Positions 8,967-17,485 of a stretch of DNA of 64,000 bases are shown one piece after another. The stretch is taken from assembly GCF_004016445.2 (NCBI RefSeq), contig NZ_SADT02000005.1, positions 248,001-312,000 of the forward strand, given 5' to 3'. The notes beneath the pieces are model-generated. The model did not search any database, was not told the DNA's origin, and saw only the letters and a program-made list of their open reading frames with translations. Both the position numbers and the translations under genes were made by a program. This DNA comes from Mesorhizobium sp. M2E.F.Ca.ET.219.01.1.1. Its GTDB lineage: Bacteria > Pseudomonadota > Alphaproteobacteria > Rhizobiales > Rhizobiaceae. Positions within the stretch are counted from its first letter, which is position 1. Each line of letters opens with the position of its first letter.

Positions 8967-10190
8967 ATGTCCAAGATCAAGAACGTCAAGAAAGTCGTAC
9001 TCGCCTATTCCGGCGGCCTCGACACCTCCATCATCCTGAAATGGCTGCAGACCGAGCTCGGCGCCGAAGTCGTCACCTTCACGGCCGATCTCGGCCAGGG
9101 CGGCGAGCTGGAGCCGGCGCGCCGCAAGGCCGAGATGATGGGCATCAAGGATATCCGCATCGTCGACGTGCGCGAGGAGTTCGTTGCCGACTTCGTCTTC
9201 CCGATGTTCCGCGCCAACGCCGTCTATGAAGGCACCTATCTGCTCGGCACCTCGATCGCCCGGCCGCTGATCTCCAAGCATCTGGTCGAGATCGCCAGGG
9301 AAACCGGCGCCGACGCGATCGCGCATGGCGCCACCGGCAAGGGCAACGACCAGGTCCGCTTCGAGCTTTCGGCCTATGCGCTCAACCCCGATATCAAGGT
9401 CATCGCGCCGTGGCGCGACTGGTCGTTCAAGTCACGCACCGATCTTTTGAACTTCGCCGAGCAGCACCAGATCCCGGTGCCGAAGGACAAGCGCGGCGAC
9501 GCCCCCTTCTCGGTTGACGCCAACCTTCTGCACTCCTCCTCCGAGGGAAAGGTGCTGGAGGATCCGTGGAGCGAGCCACCGGAATTCGTGCATCAGCGCA
9601 CCGTCTCGCCGATGGACGCGCCCGATGTCGTCACCGATATCGAGATCGAGTTCCTGAAGGGAGATCCGGTCGCGCTCAACGGCAAGAAGCTGTCGCCGGC
9701 CACGATGCTGGCGGCGCTCAACGACCTCGGCCGCGACAACGGCATCGGCCGCCTCGACCTCGTCGAGAACCGTTTCGTCGGCATGAAGTCGCGCGGCGTC
9801 TACGAGACCCCCGGCGGCACCATCCTGATCGCCGCCCACCGGGCGATCGAGTCGATCACGCTCGACCGGGGCGCCGCGCACCTCAAGGACGAGTTCATGC
9901 CGCGCTATGCCGAGCTCATCTACAACGGCTTCTGGTTCTCGCCCGAGCGCGTCATGCTGCAGGCGATGATCGACAAGAGCCAGGAAGACGTCGAAGGCAC
10001 GGTGCGGCTGAAACTCTACAAGGGCAATGTCATCGTCACCGGCCGCAAGTCGAAGAAGACGCTTTACTCGGATGCGCTGGTCACCTTCGAAGATGACCGC
10101 GGTGCTTATGATCAGAAGGACGCCGAGGGCTTTATCCGGCTGAACGGATTGAGGCTTAGGACGCTGGCGGCAAGGAATCGCAAGGGCTGA
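8967..10190 (+). CDS. argG: argininosuccinate synthase
   Basis: 407 residues, the usual length. It joins citrulline and aspartate with ATP to give argininosuccinate in arginine synthesis. The N-terminal PP-loop is VLAYSGGLDTSIILKW, and HGATGKGNDQVRFE and the SVDANLLHSSSEG block are typical of the family. ATG 8967 gives the standard start (MSKIKNVKKVVLAYSGG); the upstream in-frame ATG 8925 would add 14 non-conserved residues. A good terminator follows. It stands as a single gene. Confidence 0.97.
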   Translation: MSKIKNVKKVVLAYSGGLDTSIILKWLQTELGAEVVTFTADLGQGGELEPARRKAEMMGIKDIRIVDVREEFVADFVFPMFRANAVYEGTYLLGTSIARPLISKHLVEIARETGADAIAHGATGKGNDQVRFELSAYALNPDIKVIAPWRDWSFKSRTDLLNFAEQHQIPVPKDKRGDAPFSVDANLLHSSSEGKVLEDPWSEPPEFVHQRTVSPMDAPDVVTDIEIEFLKGDPVALNGKKLSPATMLAALNDLGRDNGIGRLDLVENRFVGMKSRGVYETPGGTILIAAHRAIESITLDRGAAHLKDEFMPRYAELIYNGFWFSPERVMLQAMIDKSQEDVEGTVRLKLYKGNVIVTGRKSKKTLYSDALVTFEDDRGAYDQKDAEGFIRLNGLRLRTLAARNRKG

Positions 10191-10220
10191 TATTTCGCCG
10201 ATACGGCAGCGATCAAACGA

Positions 10221-10245
10221 CCCGGCGGAAACGCCGGGTTTTTAT
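10221..10245 (+). terminator. rho-independent terminator of argG
   Basis: CCCGGCG (10221-10227), GAAA loop, CGCCGGG (10232-10238), then TTTTTA. Confidence 0.88.
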
Positions 10246-10351
10246 TTCACAGATCTATATAAGAAGAGTCCAGACCACTTCAGAGAAATTATCGTTTGAC
10301 CTTTCCGCCGCTCTAATTAAGTTCGAGAGCGGGATGCGGGGAGTTTTGACA

Positions 10352-10933
10352 GTGAAAAATAGTATTTCTCTTCTGGTTGCGGCGGCACTGACCTTGATGA
10401 CGTGCGGGTCCTCGCAAGCAGGCGCGAAGCAGGCGCCTGAGGCTAATTTGGACGGGTGCATCTCCGCTGTCCATTTATGGAGCATCACGTTCAAGCACGA
10501 AATCGCCTCTTTCATGGGCGTCTCGCAAGAGCGCATGCCGACCCTGTTCTGCCAGCGCATAGCCGAGGGGGTACGCGGCGGGCGGATCAGCTACTCCGAC
10601 ATAAACAGGCTGCAGCTCGACCAACCGACCGAAATCTGGTTGGTCATCAAGGGCAAGTCAAAGGCGGCGGCTGCGGCCACACCGCCGCCGCGGAACCCTA
10701 GATTCCGTACCTGCTCAAGTGTTTTCAGCGGCTCCTTCGAGGTTTTCGCTTCCGAGAGATGCCCTTTGGGCGGCAGCTACTCGCAATCTGCCGGAGTTCC
10801 GACAGTGATCGAGGGTAAGTCAAAGGTGGCTGCTCCAGCGCCACGAAACCCCAAGTTCCGCACGTGCTCAAATCTTCACGGCGGCTCCTTCGAGGTTCCC
10901 GCTTCCGAGAAATGCCCCTTGGGCGGCGGCTAA
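10352..10933 (+). CDS. secreted protein with a duplicated Cys motif; truncated from three copies
   Basis: About 193 residues from GTG 10352, which has GGGGAG eight bases upstream (ATG 10334 is the in-frame alternative). A signal peptide (LLVAAALTLMTCGSSQAGA) is followed by a unique domain with two Cys (CISAVHLW, FCQRIAEGV) and then two copies of a unit: PRNPRFRTCS, about six residues, GSFEV, ASERCPLGG, and PRNPKFRTCS, GSFEVPASEKCPLGG. Family not recognised. After copy 1 the sequence reads ggcagctactcgcaa; after copy 2 it reads ggcggctaatcgcaa, so the stop arose where copy 1 has a Tyr codon. A decayed third copy follows. Confidence 0.7.
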   Translation: MKNSISLLVAAALTLMTCGSSQAGAKQAPEANLDGCISAVHLWSITFKHEIASFMGVSQERMPTLFCQRIAEGVRGGRISYSDINRLQLDQPTEIWLVIKGKSKAAAAATPPPRNPRFRTCSSVFSGSFEVFASERCPLGGSYSQSAGVPTVIEGKSKVAAPAPRNPKFRTCSNLHGGSFEVPASEKCPLGGG

Positions 10934-11046
10934 TCGCAAGCTGCCGGGCAAAGGCTGCTCCTCCAACGCCGCGGAACTCCAATTTCCGTACCCTGCAACG
11001 GTTTGATGGCAGTTTCCCATTTCCCAGAAATGCCCGTTGAGCGGCT
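10934..11046 (+). pseudogene. decayed third repeat unit of the preceding gene
   Basis: Read in a shifted frame this stretch gives APPTPRNSNFRTLQRFDG and SFPFPRNAR then stop, clearly the same unit as the two intact copies but with both Cys lost and frame shifts. It shows the gene formerly extended further. Confidence 0.6.
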
Positions 11047-11114
11047 ACGCGCATTATTGAGGGCGAGAGATGGAACCTGGCTGTGGGGGTGATCTTGTTT
11101 TGACACCAGCTGAA

Positions 11115-11144
11115 CGAAAAGCCCGGCATTGGCCGGGCTTTTCG
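11115..11144. terminator. bidirectional terminator
   Basis: CGAAAAGCCCGGC (11115-11127) and GCCGGGCTTTTCG (11132-11144) form a perfect 13-bp stem with a four-base loop. T or A tracts in the stem serve both strands, and the neighbours are convergent. Confidence 0.85.
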
Positions 11145-11163
11145 TCGGAATGGAGATATTCCG

Positions 11164-11961
11164 TCAGTCGGCGTCAATCGCCTCGGCGATGCGGGCGATG
11201 GCCTGCTGGTAGACGCTGGCCGAGTTCCAGCCGGCGATCGCGCCCATATTGGCCTCGTAGCTCGCGCCGGGCTGCCAGCCATGGCCCTTGAGGAAGTTGG
11301 CGGTCGACGCCAGCGCGGTGTTGCGGTCGCGCAGGTTTCCGCTGCCCACGCCATATTTCAGCACGTTTCCGGGCAGGAACTGGGTGTGGCCGATCTCGCC
11401 ATGCATGGCGCCGACGGAGGAGGCGCTGAGCGCGCCGCGATCGACAAGCTTCAGCGCGGCGATGGCATGCGGCCTGAAATAATCCGGGCGGCGGCAGTCA
11501 TAGGCCAACGTCACGATCGCCGAAACAGTGTTCTGGTTCCCCATGGACGCGCCGAAGCCGGTTTCCATGCCCCATATGGCGAGCAGCACGCCCGGCGGCA
11601 CGCCATATGTGCGCTCGATATTGGCGAACATAGCCGCGTTTGCTTTCTTCAGCGCGCGGCCCCGGGAGATGATCGCCGATGCGCCACGGCGCTGCATGAA
11701 GCTTTCGACCGAGCCGCTGAATGCCTTGTGGATCGCCCGGTCGGCGGCGATCGTCCTGGTGGCGTAGGTGGCGCCCGCCAGCGCGGACAGGCCCCTCTGA
11801 CCGACACCCTCGGCTCTGGCCTCGCCGGCAAAATCCTGTTTCCAGGCGTCAAAGCCGGCGCCGTTCTTGCCACAGCTCGGAGCCGCTTCAGCGCCCGCCG
11901 CCAGCGCCAGCGTCGTCACCACCGCCGCCGCGAAAATCCTTCCCTTGGCAAAAAATGCCAT
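11164..11961 (-). CDS. lytic murein transglycosylase, MltB family
   Basis: 265 residues with a signal peptide (AAAVVTTLALAAGAEAA). The SLT_2 domain cleaves the glycan strand of peptidoglycan with formation of anhydromuramic acid. The catalytic glutamate is in LLAIWGMETGFGASMGN, and IGHTQFLPGNVLKYG is the conserved substrate-groove block. It is shorter than E. coli MltB and has no C-terminal peptidoglycan-binding domain. AGGAGAAGGAT immediately precedes the ATG. Periplasmic role in wall remodelling is by family. Confidence 0.9.
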   Translation of the reverse strand: MAFFAKGRIFAAAVVTTLALAAGAEAAPSCGKNGAGFDAWKQDFAGEARAEGVGQRGLSALAGATYATRTIAADRAIHKAFSGSVESFMQRRGASAIISRGRALKKANAAMFANIERTYGVPPGVLLAIWGMETGFGASMGNQNTVSAIVTLAYDCRRPDYFRPHAIAALKLVDRGALSASSVGAMHGEIGHTQFLPGNVLKYGVGSGNLRDRNTALASTANFLKGHGWQPGASYEANMGAIAGWNSASVYQQAIARIAEAIDAD

Positions 11962-12262
11962 ATCCTTCTCCTAGTTGCCTGAATCACGTCCCGGTTGCGA
12001 ATTTGCCAGCGAAACGCCGGGTTGTCACCGCCCGCCCCGGGGACGTGGCACCCGACACCGGCGAAAGAAAGGCAATCCGCTGCGATCGGCCGTCAGGTGT
12101 GGCGGGCTTGCCTCATGAAAGAGGTTCACGTCATGATCATCGGCGCCGGTTCGAAAGCTTGTCGCAGCAAAGAGCGGGCGAAATAGCGGTGGAACGCCGG
12201 ATGTCTGCCGGCGTTAGAGCCCGAGTCCACCTCCACGTTCTGACCCTGCAGGTTGATCACGC
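11962..12262. other. intergenic, nothing recognised
   Basis: About 300 bases between the divergent transglycosylase and metallopeptidase genes. No gene, hairpin or repeat of the window's families was recognised; a short plus-strand frame at 11995-12186 has no supporting features. Confidence 0.5.
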
Positions 12263-13342
12263 ATGAAGCTGTTCGACTGTCCCAATTGCGGCCATCGCCT
12301 CTATTTCGAGAATGCCCAGTGTCTGAACTGTTCCAGTCTGGTGCTCTACGACCCAGAGCAGGCGAAGTTCGTGCTCAGCGGCGAAGGCGGCGTCCTTGCA
12401 TGTGGCAATGCCGATGAATGCGCCTGCAACTGGCGGGCCGAGGCTGACCGGACTTTCTGCCGCGCCTGTGCCCTCAACCAGGTCATTCCCGACCTTTCCA
12501 TCGATGGCAACCGTCGGCGCTGGATACGGGTCGAGGCGGCGAAGAAGCGGGCCGTCTACTCTCTGCTCGCCTTTGGCCTGCCAGTCGCGCCCAAGGCGGA
12601 TGCGAATGACGAAACCGGCCTGGCCTTCGACTTTCTCGCCGACCCGATCGGTGCCGGTCCGGGTGGCGAGCGCATCCTGACCGGCCATGACAACGGCCTG
12701 ATAACGCTCAATGTGGCCGAGGCCGATTCCGCCGAGCGCGAAAGGCGGCGCGCCGAGATGGGGGAGAATTATCGCACCCTGCTTGGCCATTTCCGCCACG
12801 AGCTCGGCCACTACTACTGGGATCGGCTGATCCGCGACGACCCCGCTCGCCTTTCAGCCTTCCGCGCCCTCTTCGGCGACGAGCAGGCCGATTACGAGCA
12901 GGCCCTGAAAGCATACTACGCCAACGGCGCCCCGCCGGATTGGCAGCAGCGCCACATCTCCGCCTATGCCGCATCCCATCCCTGGGAGGACTGGGCAGAG
13001 ACCTGGGCGCATCATCTCCACATAACCGACACGCTGGAGATGGTTCACGCCCTGAATTTTCCGCTTGGCCGTCTGGAGACCGTGGATGCCGATGCCATAC
13101 CCCGCGGCGACACCGGCGGCCGCCTGCAGCCGGCGCCCGCCGATCCCGACCTGGCTCCGGAACCATTTGAAAAGATCCTGGCCCGCTGGCTGGTGTTGTC
13201 GGAGGCGTCCAACTCGATTAACCGCTGCATGGGTCTGCCAGACCTCTACCCCTTCGTGATTTCCGATGTGGCGGCGCGCAAGCTCGCCTTCGTGCACGAT
13301 CTTTTGACAGGCCAGCCGAAAAAGGCCTGGAACAATTCGTGA
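12263..13342 (+). CDS. zinc-ribbon putative metallopeptidase
   Basis: 359 residues. The N-terminus is a zinc ribbon (CPNCGHRLYFENAQCLNC) with a second Cys cluster further on (CGNADECACNW and CRACALNQ). The catalytic part has HFRHELGHYYWDRL, an HExxH zincin motif, with WEDWAETWAHH downstream as a likely third-ligand region. This combination matches the family annotated as putative zinc-binding metallopeptidases; substrates are unknown. No signal peptide, so cytoplasmic. It stands alone. Confidence 0.85.
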   Translation: MKLFDCPNCGHRLYFENAQCLNCSSLVLYDPEQAKFVLSGEGGVLACGNADECACNWRAEADRTFCRACALNQVIPDLSIDGNRRRWIRVEAAKKRAVYSLLAFGLPVAPKADANDETGLAFDFLADPIGAGPGGERILTGHDNGLITLNVAEADSAERERRRAEMGENYRTLLGHFRHELGHYYWDRLIRDDPARLSAFRALFGDEQADYEQALKAYYANGAPPDWQQRHISAYAASHPWEDWAETWAHHLHITDTLEMVHALNFPLGRLETVDADAIPRGDTGGRLQPAPADPDLAPEPFEKILARWLVLSEASNSINRCMGLPDLYPFVISDVAARKLAFVHDLLTGQPKKAWNNS

Positions 13343-13400
13343 GCACGCGAAAAGCATTTTAGCCGGAACGCATAAGCCTTTGTTTCGTTTCCGAGCCTTA

Positions 13401-13503
13401 GAGCATGATGCTGAAAAGTGGAAACCGGTTTTCGGAAAAGATCATGCTCCAACAAAGGAGCTGGATCAGGATGACGTTTCAAGGAGACTTCATCCTGATC
13501 CAG
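13401..13503. repeat. two adjacent palindromes, family F
   Basis: gagcatgatgctgaaaagtg ... ggttttcggaaaagatcatgctc (13401-13449) is an element of a type I know as common between genes in Rhizobiales. It is followed by a perfect 14-bp inverted repeat, ctggatcaggatga (13461-13474) and tcatcctgatccag (13490-13503), with a 15-base spacer. The second palindrome ends 27 bases before the SH3 gene start and could also act on its mRNA. Confidence 0.65.
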
Positions 13504-13529
13504 GGAGCGTTGAAAACGGAGAGAAAACC

Positions 13530-14135
13530 ATGAAACGCCTATTGCTTCCGACGCTTGCCGGTGCGCTGCTCACGATCTCGGGCGTCGCTTTCGCCGATAC
13601 CCCCGTCAAGGCGGTGACAGACTTGAACGTCCGCGCTGGCCCCGGTCCGCAATATCCGGTCATCGGCGTACTCGCCGCCGGCCAGTCGACCACGCTCAAT
13701 GGCTGTATTCAAGGCAGCAAATGGTGCACGATTGCCGAGGCTGACGGCAAAGGCTGGGTCTATTCCGACTATGTGACGGGCGATTTCGGCGGCAGCCGTG
13801 TCGTCGTGACCCGCCGCCCGGCCAATGCCGAGATCGCCGTCGTCTCCCCGCCGACCGATGATCTCTACACCACAGGCAGCTACACCGGCACCATCGTCTC
13901 CAACGATGACGCCATCGAATCCATCGGCAGACCGCCGGCCGAGGTCGGCACCTATGTCACCACGCACCGGGTCGATCCAGTCTATCTCGAAGGCGAAGTG
14001 GTGACCGGCGCCACGTTGCCCGACACCGTCGAGCTGCGCGAAATCCCCGATTACCGGTATCGCTACGTCTATGTGAACAACCAGCCGGCGCTGGTCGATC
14101 CGGGCACGAGGCGCATTGTCTATGTGATGCGCTGA
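13530..14135 (+). CDS. secreted bacterial SH3-domain protein with DUF1236-like C-terminus
   Basis: 201 residues. Signal peptide (LLLPTLAGALLTISGVAFA), then an SH3b domain at about residues 25-85 (AVTDLNVRAGPGPQYPVIGV, GWVYSDYV), a linker, and a C-terminal part with GEVVTGATLPDTVELREIP and YRYVYVNNQPALVDPGTRRI, which is the DUF1236 pattern. SH3b domains usually bind cell wall or proteins in the envelope; the precise role is unknown. ATG 13530 follows GGAGAGAAA. A terminator follows. Confidence 0.85.
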   Translation: MKRLLLPTLAGALLTISGVAFADTPVKAVTDLNVRAGPGPQYPVIGVLAAGQSTTLNGCIQGSKWCTIAEADGKGWVYSDYVTGDFGGSRVVVTRRPANAEIAVVSPPTDDLYTTGSYTGTIVSNDDAIESIGRPPAEVGTYVTTHRVDPVYLEGEVVTGATLPDTVELREIPDYRYRYVYVNNQPALVDPGTRRIVYVMR

Positions 14136-14161
14136 TCGGGGCTTGATCACTGTCAGAACAG

Positions 14162-14190
14162 CGGCCGCCAGCGATGGCGGCCGTTTTTGT
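14162..14190 (+). terminator. rho-independent terminator of the SH3-domain gene
   Basis: CGGCCGCCA (14162-14170), GCGA loop, TGGCGGCCG (14175-14183), then TTTTTG. Confidence 0.88.
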
Positions 14191-14260
14191 TTGCGTGGTG
14201 GTGGCTCACGCTTACGTCTGTACAATACCGTACGTTCGGGATTGGCGGAACCCTCCGAAC

Positions 14261-14444
14261 TTCGTCATCCTAGGGCGAAGCAGTCGCGCAGCGACGTCGC
14301 GAAGACCCTAGGATCCATGCCGTTAGTTAGGAGCGCCGCTTACGGTGCAGAATTCTGCTCCGGTGCACCTTCGATTGAGGTCACGGCATGGATCCTCGGG
14401 TCTGCGCGCGTCGCTTCGCTCCTTGCTCCGCCCGTGGATGACGA
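14261..14444. repeat. large palindromic repeat, family A copy 1
   Basis: Left arm ttcgtcatcctagggc ... gaccctaggatccatgccgt; right arm cacggcatggatcctcgggtc ... cgtcgcttcgctccttgctccgcccgtggatgacg, the approximate reverse complement. The middle holds gcagaattctgctcc. Four more copies lie at 19356, 25716, 28674 and 40025. Confidence 0.85.
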
Positions 14445-14601
14445 CGCGATGGAGGTTTCCGCTAGTCTCCAATCGTAGCGCCTGCGCCGTATTGCGCACT
14501 CGAAGCGGTCCAATTTTCAGCCGCGAACCTTGACCGAGTAATCGCGCGGTAACCGGCGATCTTCTAGATTGCATGCCCACAGCCTTCGGCAGGGGAGCCG
14601 C

Positions 14602-15552
14602 GTGACGATCGACAATGCCGCCTTCGAGGGCTATCGCCGCTCGCCGAACGCCAAGACCAATCTGCTTCGCCCGTTCGTCGGAACGATGATCGTCGTCGCC
14701 TTCTGGATGGCCGCGACGGCCCTAGTGCTGTTTGCCGGCACCTATGTCTACATCGTCTGGCGCCTGCCCGGCCCGTCGACCGGGCAGTACATGCAGGACT
14801 TCCTGGCCTCGCCCGTTGGAATCCTGAGCGCCCTGACCTCTTTTGCCGGCATTTGGGTCGGCCTGTGGGTGGCGATGCGCTTCGTTCACGGCGAGCCGCT
14901 GTCGGCTCTCTTCGGCGCGAGCCGCCGCATCGCCCGCGGCGATTTCCTCAAGGGCCTGATCGCTGTCCTGATCACCTCGCTGTTTTCCGAGGTGCTGCTC
15001 TATTGGATGCAGCCGGAAATCGCGCGCGGACCGATCGCCTTTTCGTCCTGGCTGCTCTTCCTCATCCCGATCGTGCTGCTGGCCTTCCTGCAGACCTCGT
15101 CGGAAGAAATGCTGTTCCGCGGCTACCTGCTGCGCGGGCTTGCTTATCGCTTCAGGAGCCCGTGGATATGGGCGCTGCTGCCTGGCCTGCTGTTCACCTC
15201 GCTGCACTGGAACACGGCCTCGACGCTTGCGATCAATGCCAGCGTCTTCGCCTCGATCGGCATCTTTGCCCTGCTGCTCACGCTGCTTGTCTATGTCACC
15301 GGCAATCTCGGCGCCGGTTTCGGCGCCCATCTCGGCAACAACCTGACCGGCTTCCTGCTGATCTCGCACCAGGAGGGCTACAATGGCTTTGCCTTGCTCA
15401 ACGCCAAGCCGCTCGAAGGCCCCGGCTGGACGAACTGGGACGCCGTGCTGATCGCGGCGATCGGCATCGTCAGCACGCTTTTGACGATGCTGCTGCTTTT
15501 GCATCGGCGCTCGCCGCTGCGGGTCGGCACGAACGGGCAAAGCTCGCGTTAA
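14602..15552 (+). CDS. CPBP-family intramembrane metalloprotease
   Basis: 316 residues from GTG 14602, which has AGGGGAG upstream (ATG 14569 is an in-frame alternative). About eight hydrophobic segments. The three CPBP (CAAX protease / bacteriocin-processing) motifs are present: SSEEMLFRGYLLRG (EExxxR), LLFTSLHWNTAS (FxxxH) and GAHLGNNLTGF (HxxxN). The family includes prenyl-protein and peptide-processing proteases; the substrate here is unknown. Confidence 0.88.
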   Translation: MTIDNAAFEGYRRSPNAKTNLLRPFVGTMIVVAFWMAATALVLFAGTYVYIVWRLPGPSTGQYMQDFLASPVGILSALTSFAGIWVGLWVAMRFVHGEPLSALFGASRRIARGDFLKGLIAVLITSLFSEVLLYWMQPEIARGPIAFSSWLLFLIPIVLLAFLQTSSEEMLFRGYLLRGLAYRFRSPWIWALLPGLLFTSLHWNTASTLAINASVFASIGIFALLLTLLVYVTGNLGAGFGAHLGNNLTGFLLISHQEGYNGFALLNAKPLEGPGWTNWDAVLIAAIGIVSTLLTMLLLLHRRSPLRVGTNGQSSR

Positions 15553-15599
15553 GCGCCGCAAATCGCGGCATTTGGCCCGGATTTGAGCCGTTGTTTTTG

Positions 15600-15648
15600 A
15601 TGCATGTCGTTGCCGCACAACCGCTGCGCACTTTTGCGCGACATGCAT
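15600..15648. repeat. palindromic repeat, family E copy 1
   Basis: ATGCATGTCG (15600-15609) and CGACATGCAT (15639-15648) are perfect inverted arms around a core with ccgctgcgcacttttgcg. The second copy at 39713-39761 has the same arms and the core in the opposite order. Confidence 0.7.
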
Positions 15649-15653
15649 TAGCC

Positions 15654-15682
15654 TTGACTCCGCGGCCGATTTCCTGTCTAGA
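15654..15682 (+). promoter_or_regulatory. candidate sigma70 promoter upstream of ffh
   Basis: CTTGACT with -35 TTGACT at 15654-15659, a 17-base spacer, and TCTAGA at 15677-15682. The -35 fits the alphaproteobacterial CTTGAC consensus; the -10 is poor. Confidence 0.4.
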
Positions 15683-15684
15683 GC

Positions 15685-15813
15685 CGCTGAACTTCAGCGA
15701 CGAGTATCCTTCGCGAAAGCCGACCAGGACGCCGAAGCCTCTTTGAGGCAAGAGCTGTAAAGAGATCCTGGAGGCCAACACCCGGCAGCGCGATGCGCCC
15801 CCGGGTGCTTTTT
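15685..15813 (+). ncRNA. candidate small RNA or leader upstream of ffh
   Basis: Between the candidate promoter and a terminator-like hairpin there is about 130 bases without a reading frame. It contains a small hairpin (GCCTC ttt GAGGC, 15737-15749) and ends with CACCCGG (15779-15785), a 15-base loop, CCGGGTG (15801-15807) and CTTTTT. It does not show the GGAA-tetraloop helix of SRP RNA. I recall that an ffh-upstream small RNA family has been described in alphaproteobacteria but cannot confirm that this is it. Alternatively it is an attenuated 5' leader of ffh. Confidence 0.45.
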
Positions 15814-15894
15814 GGCTTTGCGCTTTTGCTTGGCGACCCGGCGCGAACGCACTACCTCTCGGGCACCCACAGGTGTCAGGGAAAAGGAAGCAGA

Positions 15895-17478
15895 ATGTTT
15901 GAATCACTCCAGGAGCGCCTTGGCTCCATCCTGAACGGCCTGACCGGCCGCGGCGCGCTGTCGGAGGCGGATGTCTCGGCGGCCCTGCGCGAGGTGCGCC
16001 GCGCGCTGCTCGAAGCCGACGTGGCGCTGGAAGTGGTTCGCTCCTTCACCGACAAGGTGCGCGAGAAGGCGGTCGGCGCCGCGGTGCTGAAGTCGATCAA
16101 GCCCGGACAGATGGTCGTCAAGATCGTCCATGACGAGCTGGTCGAGATGCTCGGCGCCGAGGGCGTCGCCATCGACCTCAATGCGCCGGCGCCCGTCGTC
16201 GTCATGATGGTCGGCCTGCAGGGCTCCGGTAAGACGACGACCTCGGCCAAGATCGCCAAGCGCTTGACCGAGCGGCAGAACAAGAAAGTCCTGATGGCCT
16301 CGCTCGACACGCGGCGGCCCGCCGCGCAGGAGCAGCTGCGCCAGCTCGGCGAGCAGACCAAGGTCGCGACGCTGCCGATCATCGCCGGCCAGAGCCCTGT
16401 CGACATCGCCAAGCGCGCCGTGCAGGCAGCGAAGCTCGGCGGCCATGACGTCGTCATCCTCGACACCGCCGGCCGCACCCATATTGACGAGCCGCTGATG
16501 GTCGAGATGGCCGACATCAAGAAGGTGTCGAGCCCGCACGAGATCCTGCTGGTCGCCGACTCGCTGACCGGCCAGGACGCCGTCAACCTGGCGAAAAGCT
16601 TCGACGAGCGCGTCGGCATCACCGGCCTGGTGCTCACCCGTATGGACGGCGACGGCCGCGGCGGCGCCGCGCTGTCGATGCGCGCCGTCACCGGCAAGCC
16701 GATCAAGCTCATCGGCACCGGCGAAAAGATGGACGGGCTGGAGGAATTCCATCCCAAGCGCATTGCCGACCGCATCCTCGGCATGGGCGACATCGTTTCG
16801 CTCGTCGAGAAGGCCGCCGAGACCATCGACGCCGAGCAGGCGGCGGCTATGGCCAAGAAGATGCAGTCGGGCAAGTTCGACCTGAACGACCTCGCCCAGC
16901 AGCTTCAGCAGATGTCGAAGATGGGCGGCATGGGCGGCATCATGGGCATGATGCCCGGCATGGGCAAGATGAAGGACCAGCTCGCCGCCGCCGGCTTCGA
17001 CGACAAGATGTTCCGCCGCCAGCTCGCCATCATCTCCTCGATGACCAAGGCCGAGCGCGCCAACCCCGACATCCTGAAGCATTCGCGCAAGAAGCGCATC
17101 GCCGCCGGCTCCGGCACCGACGCGGCCGAGATCAACAAGCTCTTGAAGATGCATCGCGGTATGGCCGACATGATGAAGGCCATGGGCGGCAAGGGCAAAG
17201 GCGGTGGCCTCATGCGCGGCATGATGGGCGGCCTTGCCTCGAAGATGGGCCTTGGCGGCATGATGCCGGGCGGCGGCATGCCCGATCTCTCCAAGATGGA
17301 CCCGAAGCAGTTGGAGGCCTTGCAGAAGCAGGCGCAGGCCGCCGGCCTCGGCAAGGGCCTGCCGGGAGGCTTGCCCGGTGGACTTCCCGGCGGCGGAGGA
17401 CTGCCCGGCCTGCCCGGCGGCATGAAGCTTCCCGGCCTGGGTGGCGGCGGACTGCCGGGTTTGGGCAAGAAGAAGTGA
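15895..17478 (+). CDS. ffh: signal recognition particle protein Ffh
   Basis: 527 residues. GTPase that binds signal sequences and SRP RNA and targets membrane proteins to FtsY. N domain, then the G domain with GLQGSGKTTTSAKIAK (P loop), DTAGRTHIDEPLM and TRMDGDGRGGAALS, then the Met-rich M domain. After the M domain comes an unusually long Gly/Leu/Pro tail (from about residue 485) built on GLPGG repeats and ending LGKKK. ATG 15895 gives the standard MFESLQERLG start; the open frame to 15793 is leader. The chorismate mutase gene starts eight bases after the stop. Confidence 0.95.
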   Translation: MFESLQERLGSILNGLTGRGALSEADVSAALREVRRALLEADVALEVVRSFTDKVREKAVGAAVLKSIKPGQMVVKIVHDELVEMLGAEGVAIDLNAPAPVVVMMVGLQGSGKTTTSAKIAKRLTERQNKKVLMASLDTRRPAAQEQLRQLGEQTKVATLPIIAGQSPVDIAKRAVQAAKLGGHDVVILDTAGRTHIDEPLMVEMADIKKVSSPHEILLVADSLTGQDAVNLAKSFDERVGITGLVLTRMDGDGRGGAALSMRAVTGKPIKLIGTGEKMDGLEEFHPKRIADRILGMGDIVSLVEKAAETIDAEQAAAMAKKMQSGKFDLNDLAQQLQQMSKMGGMGGIMGMMPGMGKMKDQLAAAGFDDKMFRRQLAIISSMTKAERANPDILKHSRKKRIAAGSGTDAAEINKLLKMHRGMADMMKAMGGKGKGGGLMRGMMGGLASKMGLGGMMPGGGMPDLSKMDPKQLEALQKQAQAAGLGKGLPGGLPGGLPGGGGLPGLPGGMKLPGLGGGGLPGLGKKK

Positions 17479-17485
17479 GGGGGCG

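Noticed and set aside
11995..12186. 63-codon frame between transglycosylase and metallopeptidase
   Set aside because: No ribosome site, no family and coding-like bias is absent.
15685..15813. SRP (4.5S-like) RNA gene upstream of ffh
   Set aside because: The conserved GGAA-tetraloop helix with its asymmetric internal loop is not present.
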